A stretch of 64,000 nucleotides of DNA from assembly GCA_963932465.1 (NCBI GenBank), contig OZ010796.1, positions 72,853,974 to 72,917,973 on the forward strand, written 5' to 3'. This DNA comes from Maratus speciosus (Eukaryota > Arthropoda > Arachnida > Araneae > Salticidae). Below the pieces are notes generated by a model. That model was not told where the DNA came from and did no database searches. It saw nothing but the letters and a program-made list of their open reading frames with translations. Below, piece by piece: positions 11,468-23,868 of the stretch; position 1 is the stretch's first letter; every line of letters begins with the position of its first letter. The translations under genes and the position numbers were made by a program.

Positions 11468-13150
11468 AGTTCCAATTAAAAAAAAAAAATTAATGAGTTA
11501 AAAAATTATTTTAAAAGTTGTTTTGATCAAGAAAAACATTTCTTAAATAGTTACGAAATTTAAATTTTTATACAGTCCCCCGATCCTATAAATGATATTT
11601 AGTAAAAATATCCTGCTACACTAAGAAGTAAAACAAAAAATCCCATTCTTCTACGGTTAAAACTGACTGAGTAATAGCTGTTTAAAGTTGAAGCACCTTT
11701 TTTGCTGCGAAATAGGGGTGGTTCACAAATTTACTAGAAATATATAATCGTCAGATATATATAGAAAAAATAATAGTTGATAGTAAGATTAACATTACAA
11801 TATACATTTGAAATCCGTTTTCATTCTGACATATTAAAGAAAAATATACTAGCAAAAGCCATGCTTTGTTTGGATTCGCGAAGCATTATTTAATAAGACA
11901 AATATTTGAAAGTAACAATATTTTTTATATTATTTTTGCATCTTTGTTAAGCAAAAACATTATTTTATGTTTGGGCGCATTTTAATTTTAGAAATGTAAA
12001 TTCAGCCAAATAACTAAGAATTTCCTCGGAAATTTTTATTTATGATATAACGAATTCAACAATTAATTTTATTTGTTTACTATTCTTTTGTTGCCACTCT
12101 ACAAAAAAAATCTAATATAATTCTTTTAAAATGCGTAAGTATCGTCTGCGTAAATGATTTCACATAATAAGAATAAATGTTTGTATTGGAATTCTTAACA
12201 CTGAAAAATATACTTTTATAATTGAATGTAAATAATTGAATTTTCACAAATTTTAATTCGTTAAAAATATGCTATAATTTTAATAAAAAGGGGTATTTTA
12301 AAAATTTCATACAAGAAATCGTGAAACTATTTAATTAATCATGATTCTATCTATAATGACTAACTCCATGATTTACTTTTTCTTCTGAAAATATGCGTGT
12401 TTCATTTTTTATTTGCAAAAATGTGTCCGTAATGGAAAAACATGTAAAATAAATTAATTAAAATAATAAATTATTTAAGGTTATTTTGTAAAAAAATAAT
12501 ATTGTGCAAATCTACAGATCATAATTTATTTTTTTGTTTAATTTCAAGTCAAAATACTGAATAGTTTTTTTGTAAAGTGTACGACAAAATGTAATTTGTG
12601 TAGCCTAGTAGAGGATTTGCTTCGCTCATCCTAATAATTTGTTTTAAAAATATAAGTTAAAAAGTAACAGAATTTTTGTTAAATGAAATGATGAAAAGCA
12701 ACAGTCGCAATTCTTTACAAAATGATACCTATTTTAAAATGCTATTAGATTATCTAATCTAAAACTTAATAAAAATTAAAGTTATCGTAAAACTTGCTCA
12801 AAGTGACTCCCTTCGGCTGCAACGCAGAAATAAATCCTTCTAATACTTTAAGCACTTTGTATACGATCCCTCGGACTTTGGCCCAACTCATCTGTGTTCA
12901 GTTGGAGAAAATTGGTTTAAGTCATGAAATAGAAAGTTTCATAACTCTGTCAATTTTAGTGTTAGGTGAATGGGACTTTTTTGTTCTTCTTGTTAGTGTA
13001 ATAGGAAATTTTTAACAAATATCACTTATAGGACCGAGGGACCGTATAAAAATTTAAATTCCGTAATTTTTTAATAAATGTTTTTCTTGACTCAAATTGC
13101 TTTAAAAATACTTCTTTACCTCATTTAAATCATTTTTGTAATTGGAACTA
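11468..13150. mobile_element. 1.7-kb TIR element with about 100-base terminal inverted repeats
   Basis: The left end starts TAGTTCCAATTA and the right end finishes TAATTGGAACTA. Similarity between the inverted ends continues for about 100-120 bases (to about 11590 and from about 13018). The interior is very AT-rich. The left flank in host repeat X ends in TA, fitting a TA-inserting element of the Tc1/mariner group. Only a possible C-terminal transposase scrap remains. Confidence 0.7.
12766..12891 (-). pseudogene. possible C-terminal remnant of a transposase
   Basis: An open frame of 41 codons on the minus strand, GC-richer than its surroundings, ending inside the right end of the TIR element. 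The position, next to the right TIR, and a content like a transposase C terminus suggest a remnant. Residues are too few for assignment. Confidence 0.3.
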
Positions 13151-13313
13151 AAGTGGTGGCCAAAATTGTGGACACTTTTAGGTAACTTTTATTACAAAAA
13201 GTAAAAAGTTACCTATTGCAGCCGTTCGAAGGAAAACACTTCAGGAAATTTTGCCATATTTTTGCCGATCATAACCCCCAGATACCAAAACCACCCTCCA
13301 TTGAAATGCTGAC

Positions 13314-13373
<60 letters not shown>

Positions 13374-13882
13374 ATATATATTTATATCTGAATTTTGTCA
13401 TGCTGTAACTCTCGAATTTTTGAACCGATTTGGAGGAAATTTTTCATATGCATAGTACATACTAATGTCTCAACCAAGTTTATTTGGCCAGCTTCATCCA
13501 CCATTTGTTTCAAAATGGCGGCCATTTGAATTTTTGAAATTTTTTTTATGTTTTCTAACATTGTATACTTATAGAAAATGTTACGTTTCACAAAATGCAA
13601 ACTCTTATGTATCATTTTGAAGAAAATGTTAGAAACATTAAAAGATATTTTAAAGAGTCACCCAGTGTAAGTTGACAACATAGGTCATTTTAAAGAGAAT
13701 GTTAGGAAACCTAAGAATTTCCAAAAGTGTCCACAAAATTCAAATGGCCGCCATTTTGAAAGAAGATGGCGAATGAAGCTGGCCAATGAACTCAGTTGAG
13801 ACATTAGTATGTACTATGCATATGAAAAATTTCATCCAAATCGGTTCGAAAATTCGAGAGTTACAGCATAAAAAAAAATCAG

Positions 13883-13926
<44 letters not shown>

Positions 13927-14439
13927 AATTTTAAATCACAAATATATGAAGAAATTGATAAAGTTCTAAAGATGATTTAGAAATGAACATAGGAAACCAG
14001 TATGTAAAATAAGAAACTATGAATGATTCACAGAATCGTCAGAGGAGCTTGTGAGTTCATTCATAGAAGATGCGTTATTTCATCCAATTTTGTCGACATT
14101 AAGCCTAAAATGACAAAATTTAGCTCCTTATAACGCAAACATTACAGAAAATAGATAATAAAAAGCTAAGAGATCCAAAGAAAGATACACCTCATACAGG
14201 ATATTAAAAATTATTAGAGCACAATACCTGAATGACATACTAAGAGTCAATATATATAAGTCAGCATTTCAACGGAGGGAGGTTTTGGTATCTGGGGGTC
14301 ATGATCGGCGAAAATACAGCAAAATTTCCCGACGAAAATACAGCAAAAAGAGTTTTCCTTCGGACGGCTGCAATAGGTAATCTTTTTACTTTTTGTAATG
14401 AAAGCCACCTAAAAGTGTTCACAGTTTTAGCCACCACTG
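13151..14439. mobile_element. 1.3-kb foldback with CAGTGGTGGCC termini
   Basis: Outer arms (13151-13318 and 14245-14439) and inner arms (13380-13560 and 13735-13885) are inverted pairs separated by (TA)n runs at 13319-13375 and 13884-13922. TA flanks both ends (13149-13150, 14440-14441). The terminus AGTGGTGGCCAAAA resembles ends of Tc1-like elements. Right of centre, 13925-14240 has no partner on the left, so the structure is asymmetric. The similar open frames on both strands are simply the two arms. Confidence 0.8.
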
Positions 14440-14455
14440 TATATGTCGTTGGTAC

Positions 14456-15879
14456 CAGGGCTGCGGAGTGGGAGTCGGTGTGATTTTTAGGTGAAAAGAG
14501 TCGGAGTCTCTAAAAATATGCCGACTCCGACTCCAAACTTTTTGTTGAACAGTTTGAAGTGAAATAAAAAATAAAACCAATTATGCTTAATTTTAAATTT
14601 ATGAACTGAATTATTATTTTATTTTTTAACTCTATACACTAATAAATATTTAGTTAATTTTCAGTTTATTGTCATGTTAATGAGTAAATATAAGGGAAAA
14701 GGGCGGATGTGATTTTTTTTTGCCTACATCAGTCATTAAATTGATTCATTTACTTGCTTCTTCAGTTCATAGACGACACTATTGTACAATAATTAAATTA
14801 AAGTGAGTTTTGAAAGGTTTTTGTTTTGTTTTGTTTTTTGTAAATTAAGTCCAACTCAACCCGAATCCCGTGTCGGTCAGACTATCCAACCCAATGAAGG
14901 ATAGAGGGATTAGACGCCACATTTAAAAAACGAAAAAAAAATTAATGTGGTGTCTAATATATATTTTTTAAATATATTTCATGGAAACAGACCTGTATAT
15001 ATTATAGTGATTAAAATTGTCTTTAAAGTATAAATTAATGTCTGAAATTGGTACATAAACTGTAAATTATAAATACAGGCATTACGATCTTAAATGTAGA
15101 TAACTACATTTTTATAATATGAACACAATTACTCGGCACTTTAAGAGCAATATTCCTTTCATCTAATACATCATTCTTCAAGTAAGGGGAAAATTTTTAT
15201 TTCAAAAAACTGGTGCCAACCGAACAATTAATTTTTTTTTTTTAAGCGCTAAACTGTCTATAATGCTTGGCAGGAAATCCTGCCAGTTGGATTTTATGAA
15301 TTATATATCTATAAATAGGGTAGATGTGCCAGTAATGGACACCCTTAAGGAATTTCTCTAAAAATTGTTTTTTAAGTAATAGTTGTGTATTATATTCCAG
15401 TTTTTTCAATATTATATTAATTTATCAACAATATTTAACCATTCCCATAGTCTGATTTCCCAATATGAATCAAAATTTAATTGTAAATAGCAGAAATATA
15501 TCAAAACATCTAAAATGCCAATAATGGATACCCTTTGTTCCAGTAATGGACACCCCATAAAAAATAACAAATATAATTGTTTTTATTACTGTATTTAGAA
15601 CTAATCTAACGAAATTTTCGGTCGAAATTAGAAATATTACCGAAATTCGGTGTCGATCGATCCTTAATCTTAATTACTATTTAATTTTGAACACTTTTTC
15701 AATTTGCATTATCTATATATCTCCAACAGCTAGAAAATTAAAGCGCATTTCAATCTTTTTGAGAAACCCTGTGTGTATGCCGGAGTCGGAGTCGAAGAGT
15801 CGGAGTTGGAGTCGACTGTTTCAGAAATCCAGGAGTCTGAGTCGGAGTCGGTCATTTTCCTACCGACTCCGCAGCCCTG
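14456..15879. mobile_element. hAT-type element (CAGGGCTGCGGAGTCGGAG ends)
   Basis: Flanked by a perfect 8-base duplication GTTGGTAC (14448-14455 and 15880-15887). The ends are CAGGGCTGCGGAG and CTCCGCAGCCCTG, with GGAGTCGGAGTC-type sub-repeats just inside both. 8-base duplications and CAGGG ends are diagnostic of hAT elements. The 1.4-kb interior holds no recognisable transposase, so it is non-autonomous or decayed. The open frame at 15687-16055 partly covers the repetitive end and is not a gene. Confidence 0.9.
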
Positions 15880-15924
15880 GTTGGTACCATGTCAAACTGT
15901 CCAATATCAAAATAGCCACTTTTC

Positions 15925-16275
15925 AGGAGGCAAAAAAAAAAAAAAAAAAAAAAACTTTTAATTACGGATTCAAAATCAGCACCAGGCGGAAATGGACAAT
16001 TGTTATGTTTTTCCTGTGCAGTTTTATATCCTACTTAAGCATGCTATCAAGATAAATCATTTGAATAACTTCATTCACGAAAAAATCACATTGGATACTT
16101 TGAAATGCTAGGTTTATTTGTGCTTAGCTCAGTTTCGTTGCTTCAAAGTTAGCGAATGTGCCATATTGAATAGTTTGACATGTAAAAATGTTGAACTTTT
16201 CTCAGGTTCATTGTTCCTTTAGTAGCAAATGTGCCATATTCGATAGTTTGACTTGTAAAAATGTTGGTATTTACA
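15925..16275 (+). repeat. dispersed repeat U, copy 1
   Basis: Shares blocks with 19205-19465 in inverted orientation, including AAAATCAGCACCAGGCGGAA and a GTCAAACTATCGAATGTG-like segment. An A tract sits at a similar place in both. Probably internal sequence of host repeat X. Confidence 0.6.
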
Positions 16276-16667
16276 TATTTAATATAAAACACTTAGGAAT
16301 TTTCTTTAATAATTTTATTAACAAATATACAGGAAATTAATAAAGAAAAAGCTTATTTTTTAACGCTGTGTAAAATTTATAAAATATAAGATAAGAAAAG
16401 AAAGAAATAACCCCCAAACAAAGAGGCAGTCAAGCACGAGACGCTTCTTACCCCTATTTCTGAATAGTTAGTATGGCTTTATTTAATCGGAGAAACTGGT
16501 GGGCTACTTGTACCACTATTTTGAATAGTAATCTTCGATTTATTTAATTCCCTTTAATAAAATAAGTTTGAGCCTTTGCCCTTAAAGAAAATTTCGATGT
16601 AAGGCATAATTCATTATAGGCTTTTATAATACAATAATTCTAAATGTTATCCCGGACGTGGAGAATG

Positions 16668-17360
16668 ATTAAGGGGTAACAACACTTTTAAAAAACTTTT
16701 TGACATAATGAAAAATTGTTTATGACTTTGGTTTGCTTGTCTGCTGTTCTAACTCTAGTAACTATACTCGGATTGGATTGCTATATGGAATTCATATATG
16801 GTTTTATCATTTACTACGGCACGTTTTCTGTTGAAAATGGAGTGGTGTAGCATTCATAGGTCATTTACAGGAACTTTCATAATTATCACGTTACATTACG
16901 CTCAATGGGGAATGAAATGTTTGTAGTGTATTTTTATTATGTTACTCTCTTTCAAACATAGTGAAATTGATATGCCGTTATAAAGTGCACTAACACATGT
17001 TTTCTGTACTATACGGTGTGCTGGTGTGCATTTACCATTTATTTTCAGGATCAATCAAAATTATTATTTTACATAATAGCCTATATGATGAAAAATTGTT
17101 TGAAGCATATTTTAATAATGTTAAACTATCCAACATGACCAATTTATAGACATTATTGGGGTGCACTGCAAGATGCTTACTGTAGAATATGATGTACTTG
17201 CACTGTTATCGTTTATTTACAGGGACACACAAAAGATTTCGATTACAGTGCTGCCCATTAGCGATAATTGCTGAAAATGCGTTTTCAATTATGGTATGCG
17301 TTTTTAAGTTCAGCAATTCGACTCCTGATACAAAGCTACGCAAAAGAATTTGTAAGCATA
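16668..17360 (+). repeat. Z repeat, copy 1
   Basis: Member of the recurrent Z family in this window. Hallmarks are a start related to CAACATAGTTGAAAAGTGTT, a CTGTCTGTCC-type run, and the module CATTTACAGGGACACACAAA repeated within each unit (here near 16860 and 17215). No coding capacity recognised. Confidence 0.7.
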
Positions 17361-17851
17361 TTACTCTTTAGGGGGGCGAATTGCTTGAGAGCGGACTTTT
17401 ATTGAGTTATGCAATTTCAGCCAAATTATATTTTGTAGTCTGTAGAATATAAAAAACTTCATAATATACCGGAATACGCAAAGAATTGGATACATTACCG
17501 GTTATAAATAATAATTTCTGGAATTATGTTTTTAGCAGCGTCATGCGTTTTGTACCTGAATTAAATTTTACCATGCTTTAATGTACTTCATAAATGCATA
17601 TCAATTTCATTATAGTTGAAATAGTGTATCATTAAAATACACCATGAACGTGTTTCCCCATTGCGCGTAATGTAACGGGGTTCTTTTAAGTGTTCATGTA
17701 CATGAACTAAAAATGCTACACCATCCATTTTCAATAGAAAACATGCCATAATAAACGTCAAAAACATATATAAATTGCATGGCAATCTAACTACATTTAT
17801 GAAAGTAGGAGCACTGTGAGATGGCAGACAGACAAACTGAAGTTATAAATA

Positions 17852-18803
17852 CAGTCGACTCTCTGTTTAACGTCTCTCTACTTAACGACGATCTCTATTT
17901 AAGGACGATATTTTGCGGTCCCGGCTCCTTTAAGTAGAAAAATCTCTATTTAAAGCCGAAATTGTTCCTATTTAACGACGATTTTCAAGTAGTTTTTTTT
18001 TTCCCGATCCCTTTAAACATGTTAAACGAGGGAACTTTCTCTGATAGAAAAACAAGTTTTCTTGCAATTCAGATGGGTGAACTTTACCCATGTGACGAAG
18101 ACGTTTTAACAATCGACTTCAGAAAGTTAGATCAAATTTATAAAGACATCGCAAATGAAAAATTCAACTTCAGACGCAGAAGATGCGTGATGAAGCTGAT
18201 GATTCAGAAAGCGAGACACCACCTCCCTTTTACTCGCATGCGAATTCTGCCCTGGATATTCTTCGCCAGTACATTGTTTCATCAAATATGGAAGATGACT
18301 CTTTCAACCTTCTTGAAAAGCTTGAAGAAAGGGCACTTAAAACACTAGACTACCATTGAAACAATCTCTACTTTTTGATTTTTTAAAAACTTAATTTGTT
18401 TAATTAAATATATAATAAATATTTTTATTGTACTGTAAGTAACATTGTTTAATTAAATGTATTATACATATTTTTATTGTACTTTAACATTGTATGCTGT
18501 AATGTTGTTCTTGTATGCTGTATAATTAATGCAATTTGTATTTGTGCAATAAAAATGTGTAGTATATCTGTATCAATAAAAACAAAGAAAGAGAGAAAAC
18601 ATAAAATAAATTTAAATAAATAAATAAAACATTTCTAAATACGCCAATATATTTATAAATGTATTGAAAGCCCTAAGCCTGTAAACTGAGAAGGGAAATG
18701 TTTTTTCAAATATTATATTTCCAAACATTCTGTTTAAGGCCGATCTCTATTTAAGGACGATTTTTCGAGGTTTCTTGAAAGTTGTTAAACAGAGAGCCAA
18801 CTG
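17852..18803 (+). mobile_element. pogo/Tigger-like element, internally deleted
   Basis: Ends CAGTCGACTCTCTGTTTAAC and, inverted, GTTAAACAGAGAGCCAACTG, with TA on both sides (17850-17851, 18804-18805). These are the typical CAGT...TTTAAC ends of pogo/Tigger elements, with further CTCTATTTAAGGACGA-type sub-repeats just inside both ends. At 952 bases it retains only the C-terminal part of the transposase. Confidence 0.88.
18020..18359 (+). pseudogene. C-terminal fragment of pogo/Tigger transposase
   Basis: An open frame reading MGELYPCDEDVLTIDF passes, after two single-base frame changes near 18175-18190, into a tail ending LLEKLEERALKTLDYH and a stop at 18357-18359. Acidic, serine-rich sequence followed by a helical tail fits the region after the DDE domain in Tigger transposases. 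The catalytic core is missing. Confidence 0.6.
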
Positions 18804-19204
18804 TACTTTAAAACTATGTTGGAAAGTGTTTAAAAATTAGTGTTATACCCTAATCATCCTGCACATTCGGGAGAAATTTTGGAATTTCATAAAAGAGCCT
18901 ATGATGAATTATAACATGCAAATATTCTTTTAAAAGCATTTATTACACCTTGTTTTATGGAGATTAAATAAAGCAAGATTACTATTCGGAAATAGTGGTA
19001 GATATTGGCACAACTGTTTCTTTGATTAAATAGGTAAAGGTTATTATTAAAAAATAAGCATAAAAAGTGTCCCGTGGTTGCCACCCCTCTATTTGTGGGT
19101 TATTTCTTTGTTTTCTTAAATTTTATAAAATGTAAATAACATTTACAAATGAGATTTTCATTTATCAATTTACTGTATATTCATTTTTTAAGTTATGAAA
19201 GAAA

Positions 19205-19457
19205 TTGTTAAGTCTTTTAATTTGTAAATACCAAATTTTATACAAGTCAAACTATCGAATGTGGCACATTTGCTAGTTTGAAACAACAAACATCAGAAAA
19301 GTACAAAAAAAAAAAAAAAAAAAAAAAAAATCAAACTAACGAATGTTATTATTATTATTTTATAGTAAGAACAATAAAGTGACAGCATTCTTAAATAGGA
19401 TATAAAACAGCACATTTTCTGTTTCTGCCTGGCGCTGATTTTGAATCCATAATAATA

Positions 19458-19465
<8 letters not shown>
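19205..19465 (-). repeat. dispersed repeat U, copy 2
   Basis: Inverted partner of 15925-16275, interrupted by an A tract at about 19305-19330. Confidence 0.6.

Positions 19466-19534
<69 letters not shown>
19459..19534. repeat. compound (CA)n(TA)n microsatellite
   Basis: (CA)n from about 19459 to 19492, then (TA)n to about 19534, abutting repeat V copy 2. The open frame across it is an artefact of the dinucleotide repeat. Confidence 0.95.
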
Positions 19535-19537
<3 letters not shown>

Positions 19538-20062
19538 TAATTAAACATCACCGACCATCATAAAAAACTGCAATAATGTGAATGATTGACTACACGCCAT
19601 AAACCAACAATATAGAACTGCATGTGCAAAATAAAGTACCGTATACCTAATTACAAGAATTAACATGGAAGAAAAAAAGAAGAATATGGATTCCGAAAAA
19701 ATTGAAAAACTTATATATTGAATTACGTTTTCAAGAGTACAGAATTCAATGATATAAGCAAATCGGTTGTTTTCTGTGGGGAAAAAAGCTATAAGCTGAA
19801 AAAAAATTTCCCCCCTGTACTCAAACAACCAATATAATCAAAATAATATTTTAAGATGAATACAGAACATTATCAAATGGCATGAAATGGAAAAAAAACT
19901 ACAACCCATTAAATATCTAATTTATAGCAATAGAAATCTCACAAAACATACCGTATTAATTCCCAGTAGATTTTCAAAATATATTCCCGCACATGGAATC
20001 CAAAAAGCATGATAAGATCAAGGTGAATAAAACAGTTAAGTTAACACAGAAATTAAAAGGAT
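19535..20062 (-). repeat. dispersed repeat V, copy 2
   Basis: Inverted partner of 8728-9250, about 10.5 kb away, in the same intron. Confidence 0.75.
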
Positions 20063-20459
20063 ACTTTGAAACAGACATTATCTAAGTTTCTAAGCAAGCT
20101 AGAAACGGGTCGATTTTGCATCGTACGTATCATGGCAGAATACAACAGGATGGCACAAAATATAAACTAATTGGATGTGCCAATAACAAAACTTTTTTCT
20201 ATCTCGTACATTTTAATATTTCAAAATGTTGTTACAAATGTCACTATTTCATTTTTATTAGTTCAATACTATATCAACTTTGACTTTCATCTTAAATTTC
20301 TGCGTCAGTCAGTGAATCGGACTAAAACGAGTTAATCTTGATCGTGATATTTATTTATTCTGTTGTATATCAGCTGTTCGCAAATAGTCGACTTATCAGG
20401 ATGGGAAGTACCCGTCGAATCAGGAGCTACCGGTGATACAACCACGAAAAATCCAGAAA

Positions 20460-20960
20460 ATTAGACAAAAATCGCTATTATAGTGCCCCTTTTTGACGGA
20501 ATATTCCCAAATTTAGGGAGGACCTTCTTGCCATGGCCAAAAACATACACAGAAAATTTGGTTAAGTTCTATGCATAACTTCATACAATTTTCGATGGTA
20601 CAGTAATCAAAATGCACAAAAATCGCTATTACAGCGCCCCTACCGGCGGATTTTTTCCAAATTAAGGGAGGACCTGCTTGCCATAGCCAAAAACTTAAAA
20701 CACACGGACACACGGAGAGACGGACAGACAGACATTTTGTATAAAAATGTTTTTGTGATCTCTGACCCATAAAACGTGTAAATCCGTCAAAAACTGGAAG
20801 TTGAAAAAAATTTCGATTACAGTCGTTTCCTCTATTGAAGATAGAATAAAGTAAAAATGCATTTTTTCATATTGTACGGTTTGACATGGTACCGACGATG
20901 TCTATGACCAACAGTTTAGGAATTAGCCATTGGACATCGTTGAGAGTGGACATCCTGTAT
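20460..20960 (-). repeat. Y repeat, copy 1, with internal tandem unit
   Basis: Contains two successive units of about 150 bases (anchored on AGGGAGGACC near 20515 and 20667), each with CTTGCCATGGCCAAAAAC-like sequence. It continues into the uninterrupted version of host repeat X (20877-20960). The plus-strand copy is at 26545-27160. Reading of the minus strand shows a CTGTCTGTCCGTCTC run, as in the Z family. Confidence 0.65.
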
Positions 20961-21460
20961 AACGATAGTTGACGAAAGAGGAATCTTCCACAATCGAAAT
21001 CCACTTCTCGAGTCAGAGCGAGAACGAGTTCGGCGATTGAAAGGAATGAGTAACTGTGTTACAATAGTGATGATAAGAACAGAATTAGAAGAGAAAAGGG
21101 GGTTCGATATCCTCTGAACTTTTTTTTTCTATTTGAGTATTTTATAATATATTTTTGACATATTATTAAAGGATTTTACGGGAGGAAATGATTTAATCAC
21201 GGAAAAATGCAATTATTGCAGTAAGATTTGACTATTTTAATAAAAAAAGAGGAAAGATTTTAAATTCCACTGATATTGCATTTTTGAAATTTGTACAACA
21301 ATTTGTTTTCATGTTTTTCTTACAAGCGTAAGGATCGGATTTTTAAAAAGTTAATTAGTTAAGAAAGAATAAATAATGTGTCATGGCATAGGTAAAAATA
21401 CAGTAAAAACGACTATTTAATACTTAACTTAATATTTTTATTTAAGAAAAATAAACTAGT
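20961..21460. other. AT-rich intron sequence
   Basis: No repeat partner or gene seen. Confidence 0.4.
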
Positions 21461-21771
21461 TATACTAAACAAAATAGAGGTTGCTATCCAACGTATACTT
21501 TATTCATTAAAGATGATGTAAAAATAAAAACACATGAATAAAAAAAAACTCAATGTTTCGGCTTAATCTTCAAAACCATCTTCAGGAGTACAATTTTCTA
21601 AAAACACAAATCGGCAGGAAACAATCTACATGCTACATCGTCAAAAATTATATTATTCATGTGTCATTATATTATTATAAATTATTTTAATCATGTGTTT
21701 TTATTTTCACATCCTCTTTAAATTTATGACTAAGCTATACGCTGGATAGCAACCTCTATTTTGTTTAGTAT
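21461..21771. mobile_element. palindromic MITE
   Basis: Left arm 21463-21538 and right arm 21691-21769 are inverted copies, ending AATACTAAACAAAATAGAGG. The stems surround about 150 bases of unique sequence. No coding capacity. Confidence 0.75.
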
Positions 21772-22514
21772 TCGTTTTTACAACGTAAAGTTCTTGATTA
21801 TTAGTAAACTAAAAATTCTGCCTTTAATTTTATGATACGCAACATTAGAATCGTCCATTTAAAAAAAAAAAAAAATAGAGTCAATTGAAAAATATACGTT
21901 GAATGCATTTTCATTATACAGGCGATGTATCGGAAAAACACAAAGTGAGAAAATATATGTTATTTTAAAGAACACGTTCATAAAAAACGAACAATACTAT
22001 TCTGCCATGGAAAAAAGAAATAATGCGATTTATTCTGCTGTTACTTAAGGCGATGATTATTACAGAAATGTGCTTAGGATTTTATGCGTCTTTAGAAACA
22101 ATAATTGTATTCACTCCCGTTATAAAAGTAGTTACTTTTGAGCCAAAGTAGTACACCGAATACCGACGTAAAACCCATTCTCATATAAACGATAATTAGT
22201 TTACAGAAAATTAGCATGTAACAAATTGAAATGCTTCTTTTATTAAAAATTATATATATGTATAAAACTTTCGCCTGTTAGATGAATCACGGATAAAAAA
22301 AAAAAAATCCGAAAGAAAGTATCTCTTGCTCTTAGGACTGTTAAAAAGTGGTTTTGTCGATTTCGAAATGGTAATTTCATTCTAAACGACGAAGGGCGAC
22401 TTTCTGGTATTGATAATGACTTAATCCGTGATTGAGTGAATAATAATTGATGGATTACTACTGAAGAGATTGCTGAAAGACTGAATATTGACAATTCGTT
22501 TGGATTTTGGCCAT

Positions 22515-23346
22515 TTAAGGGGTCTCGGGACTTTTAAAGCTTCAAAATTTTCGAAATTTTAATTTTTTTAGCTGTTAAACTCCTATCTTTTCTGAACATT
22601 TTGATATAATTGTTTCCTTGGAATTCCCATTAGAACAGAACTTATGGCTTTTAGAATTATACTAGCTCCATAGCTGAAGTGGCGTTTCCGAAACTTTGAA
22701 GTCATTTTTCTCCAAATGACGCTTTTGGGCATAAACGCGCACGATATCTCAAAAGCTTCTGAATATTTTTTTCTGAAATTTTCAAAACATAGGTTTCATG
22801 TAAGCCTGTATAAACTGAACCTAAATTTTCCTTTTTATTGTTAAAATATTTTTTTTTTGGTGATTATATTAATGCAATTTTCTGAATTATGCATTAGCTA
22901 AATACAACTTTTGGCGCAGCATGTCCCTAAAGGGACTTTATACAATAAAATTACATTCAACCAACCAACCAACTAAATACTACTTTGTATCAAAAATATA
23001 AAAATGCTTTAAATACAAATTAATTTAGGTTCAAGGTAATTATTACGATCTGAAGAGTAAGTAGGCTAGAAGGCATCCAAATTTTCATTCCATTTTCAAA
23101 ATTTATTTTGTAATCTGTTATGCCGAATTTCTGTTCGTCAAATGTATGACAGTTTGGAGCCCCCTGTAAATCCTAATTCTGCATCGTGCAATTTTTTAAA
23201 TACTTGAAATGAAAGAATATACTTATATCCTTCATCCCAATTAGAAGTGTGTCTTAAAATCAAATGCATTTCAAGATATTAAATGTTGAAAATGGTCTTC
23301 TTTTTTTTTTTTTTTTTTTTTTAATTTTAAGAGTCCTAACAACTTA
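22515..23346 (+). mobile_element. TTAA-type element T, copy 1
   Basis: Starts TTAAGGGGTCTCGGGACT and matches 32392-33144 throughout, in direct orientation. Its right end is decayed (GAGTCCTAACAACTTAG). A retroposon scrap is inserted at 22909-22972. No transposase seen. Confidence 0.75.
22909..22972 (+). mobile_element. short 3' end of a retroposon with (CCAA)n tail
   Basis: 64 bases absent from the second T copy at 32.8 kb. Flanked by a direct duplication beginning CTAAATAC (22898 and 22973). It contains a hairpin GTCCCTAAAGGGAC (22923-22936), an ATAAAATTACATTC stretch and a CCAACCAACCAA tail. A 5'-truncated insert with a target duplication and a simple-repeat tail is the signature of LINE-mediated retroposition. 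Confidence 0.75.
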
Positions 23347-23868
23347 GGAACACTTCGAAATTCGATGCATCGTAAATCGGGCACGAACTTTTGCGATCAC
23401 CCAATACTTTTCTACACACGTTTAGCAGTGTTCGGAAAATCGTTTGGAGTCATTTTAAATTATTTTTCTTGTAACACCTATATACAAATAAGTTGCAAAA
23501 AACGAAAAGAAAAAAACCCCCAGGCTGTTGTGATTAGTCCCGCCTACTAAAAAAAATGTCAAACTTTTCAAAAATTCAAAAAATTGATTTTTTGGACCCC
23601 CCAAAAGCCCATGTGGAACATACAAACTTCCTAACATTCTTTCTGAAAAGTAATGATCGCTGTATTTAAAAATGCAGAATTATTTCGCGTGATTTAACTG
23701 GAATGCAATTTTAATAAAGCTGCTATTTTAAATCTATTGAGCACATTGTACTGATTAGAATGAATATTATGGAGGGCCCTCGAATCAATACCAGAAACAC
23801 TGAAAGGAGACTTTTCTGTACCATTACGAGGGTAAAATGGACCGCATTTCTTTTTGTATAGTATATGA

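Larger units (their letters stand above)
11419..15930. repeat. host repeat X split by three stacked insertions
   Basis: The pieces 11419-11467 and 14440-14455 plus 15888-15930 join into one sequence that exists uninterrupted, in reverse orientation, near 20877-20960. The piece begins with ACAGGGCATCC, a mariner-like end. The three insertions are 11468-13150, 13151-14439 and 14456-15879. The uninterrupted paralogue acts as the empty site for all of them. Confidence 0.7.
17590..18850 (-). repeat. Z repeat, copy 2, split by a pogo-like element
   Basis: Reverse-oriented Z copy. It runs 17590-17851 and resumes at 18804-18850 with the family terminus ACTATGTTGGAAAGTG. The interruption is the element at 17852-18803. 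Z copy 7 (44780-44820) shows the uninterrupted sequence ATAAATACTTTTCAACTATG at the same point. Confidence 0.75.

Noticed and set aside
19293..19493. Open frame over poly-A and (CA)n
   Set aside because: Entirely simple repeat.
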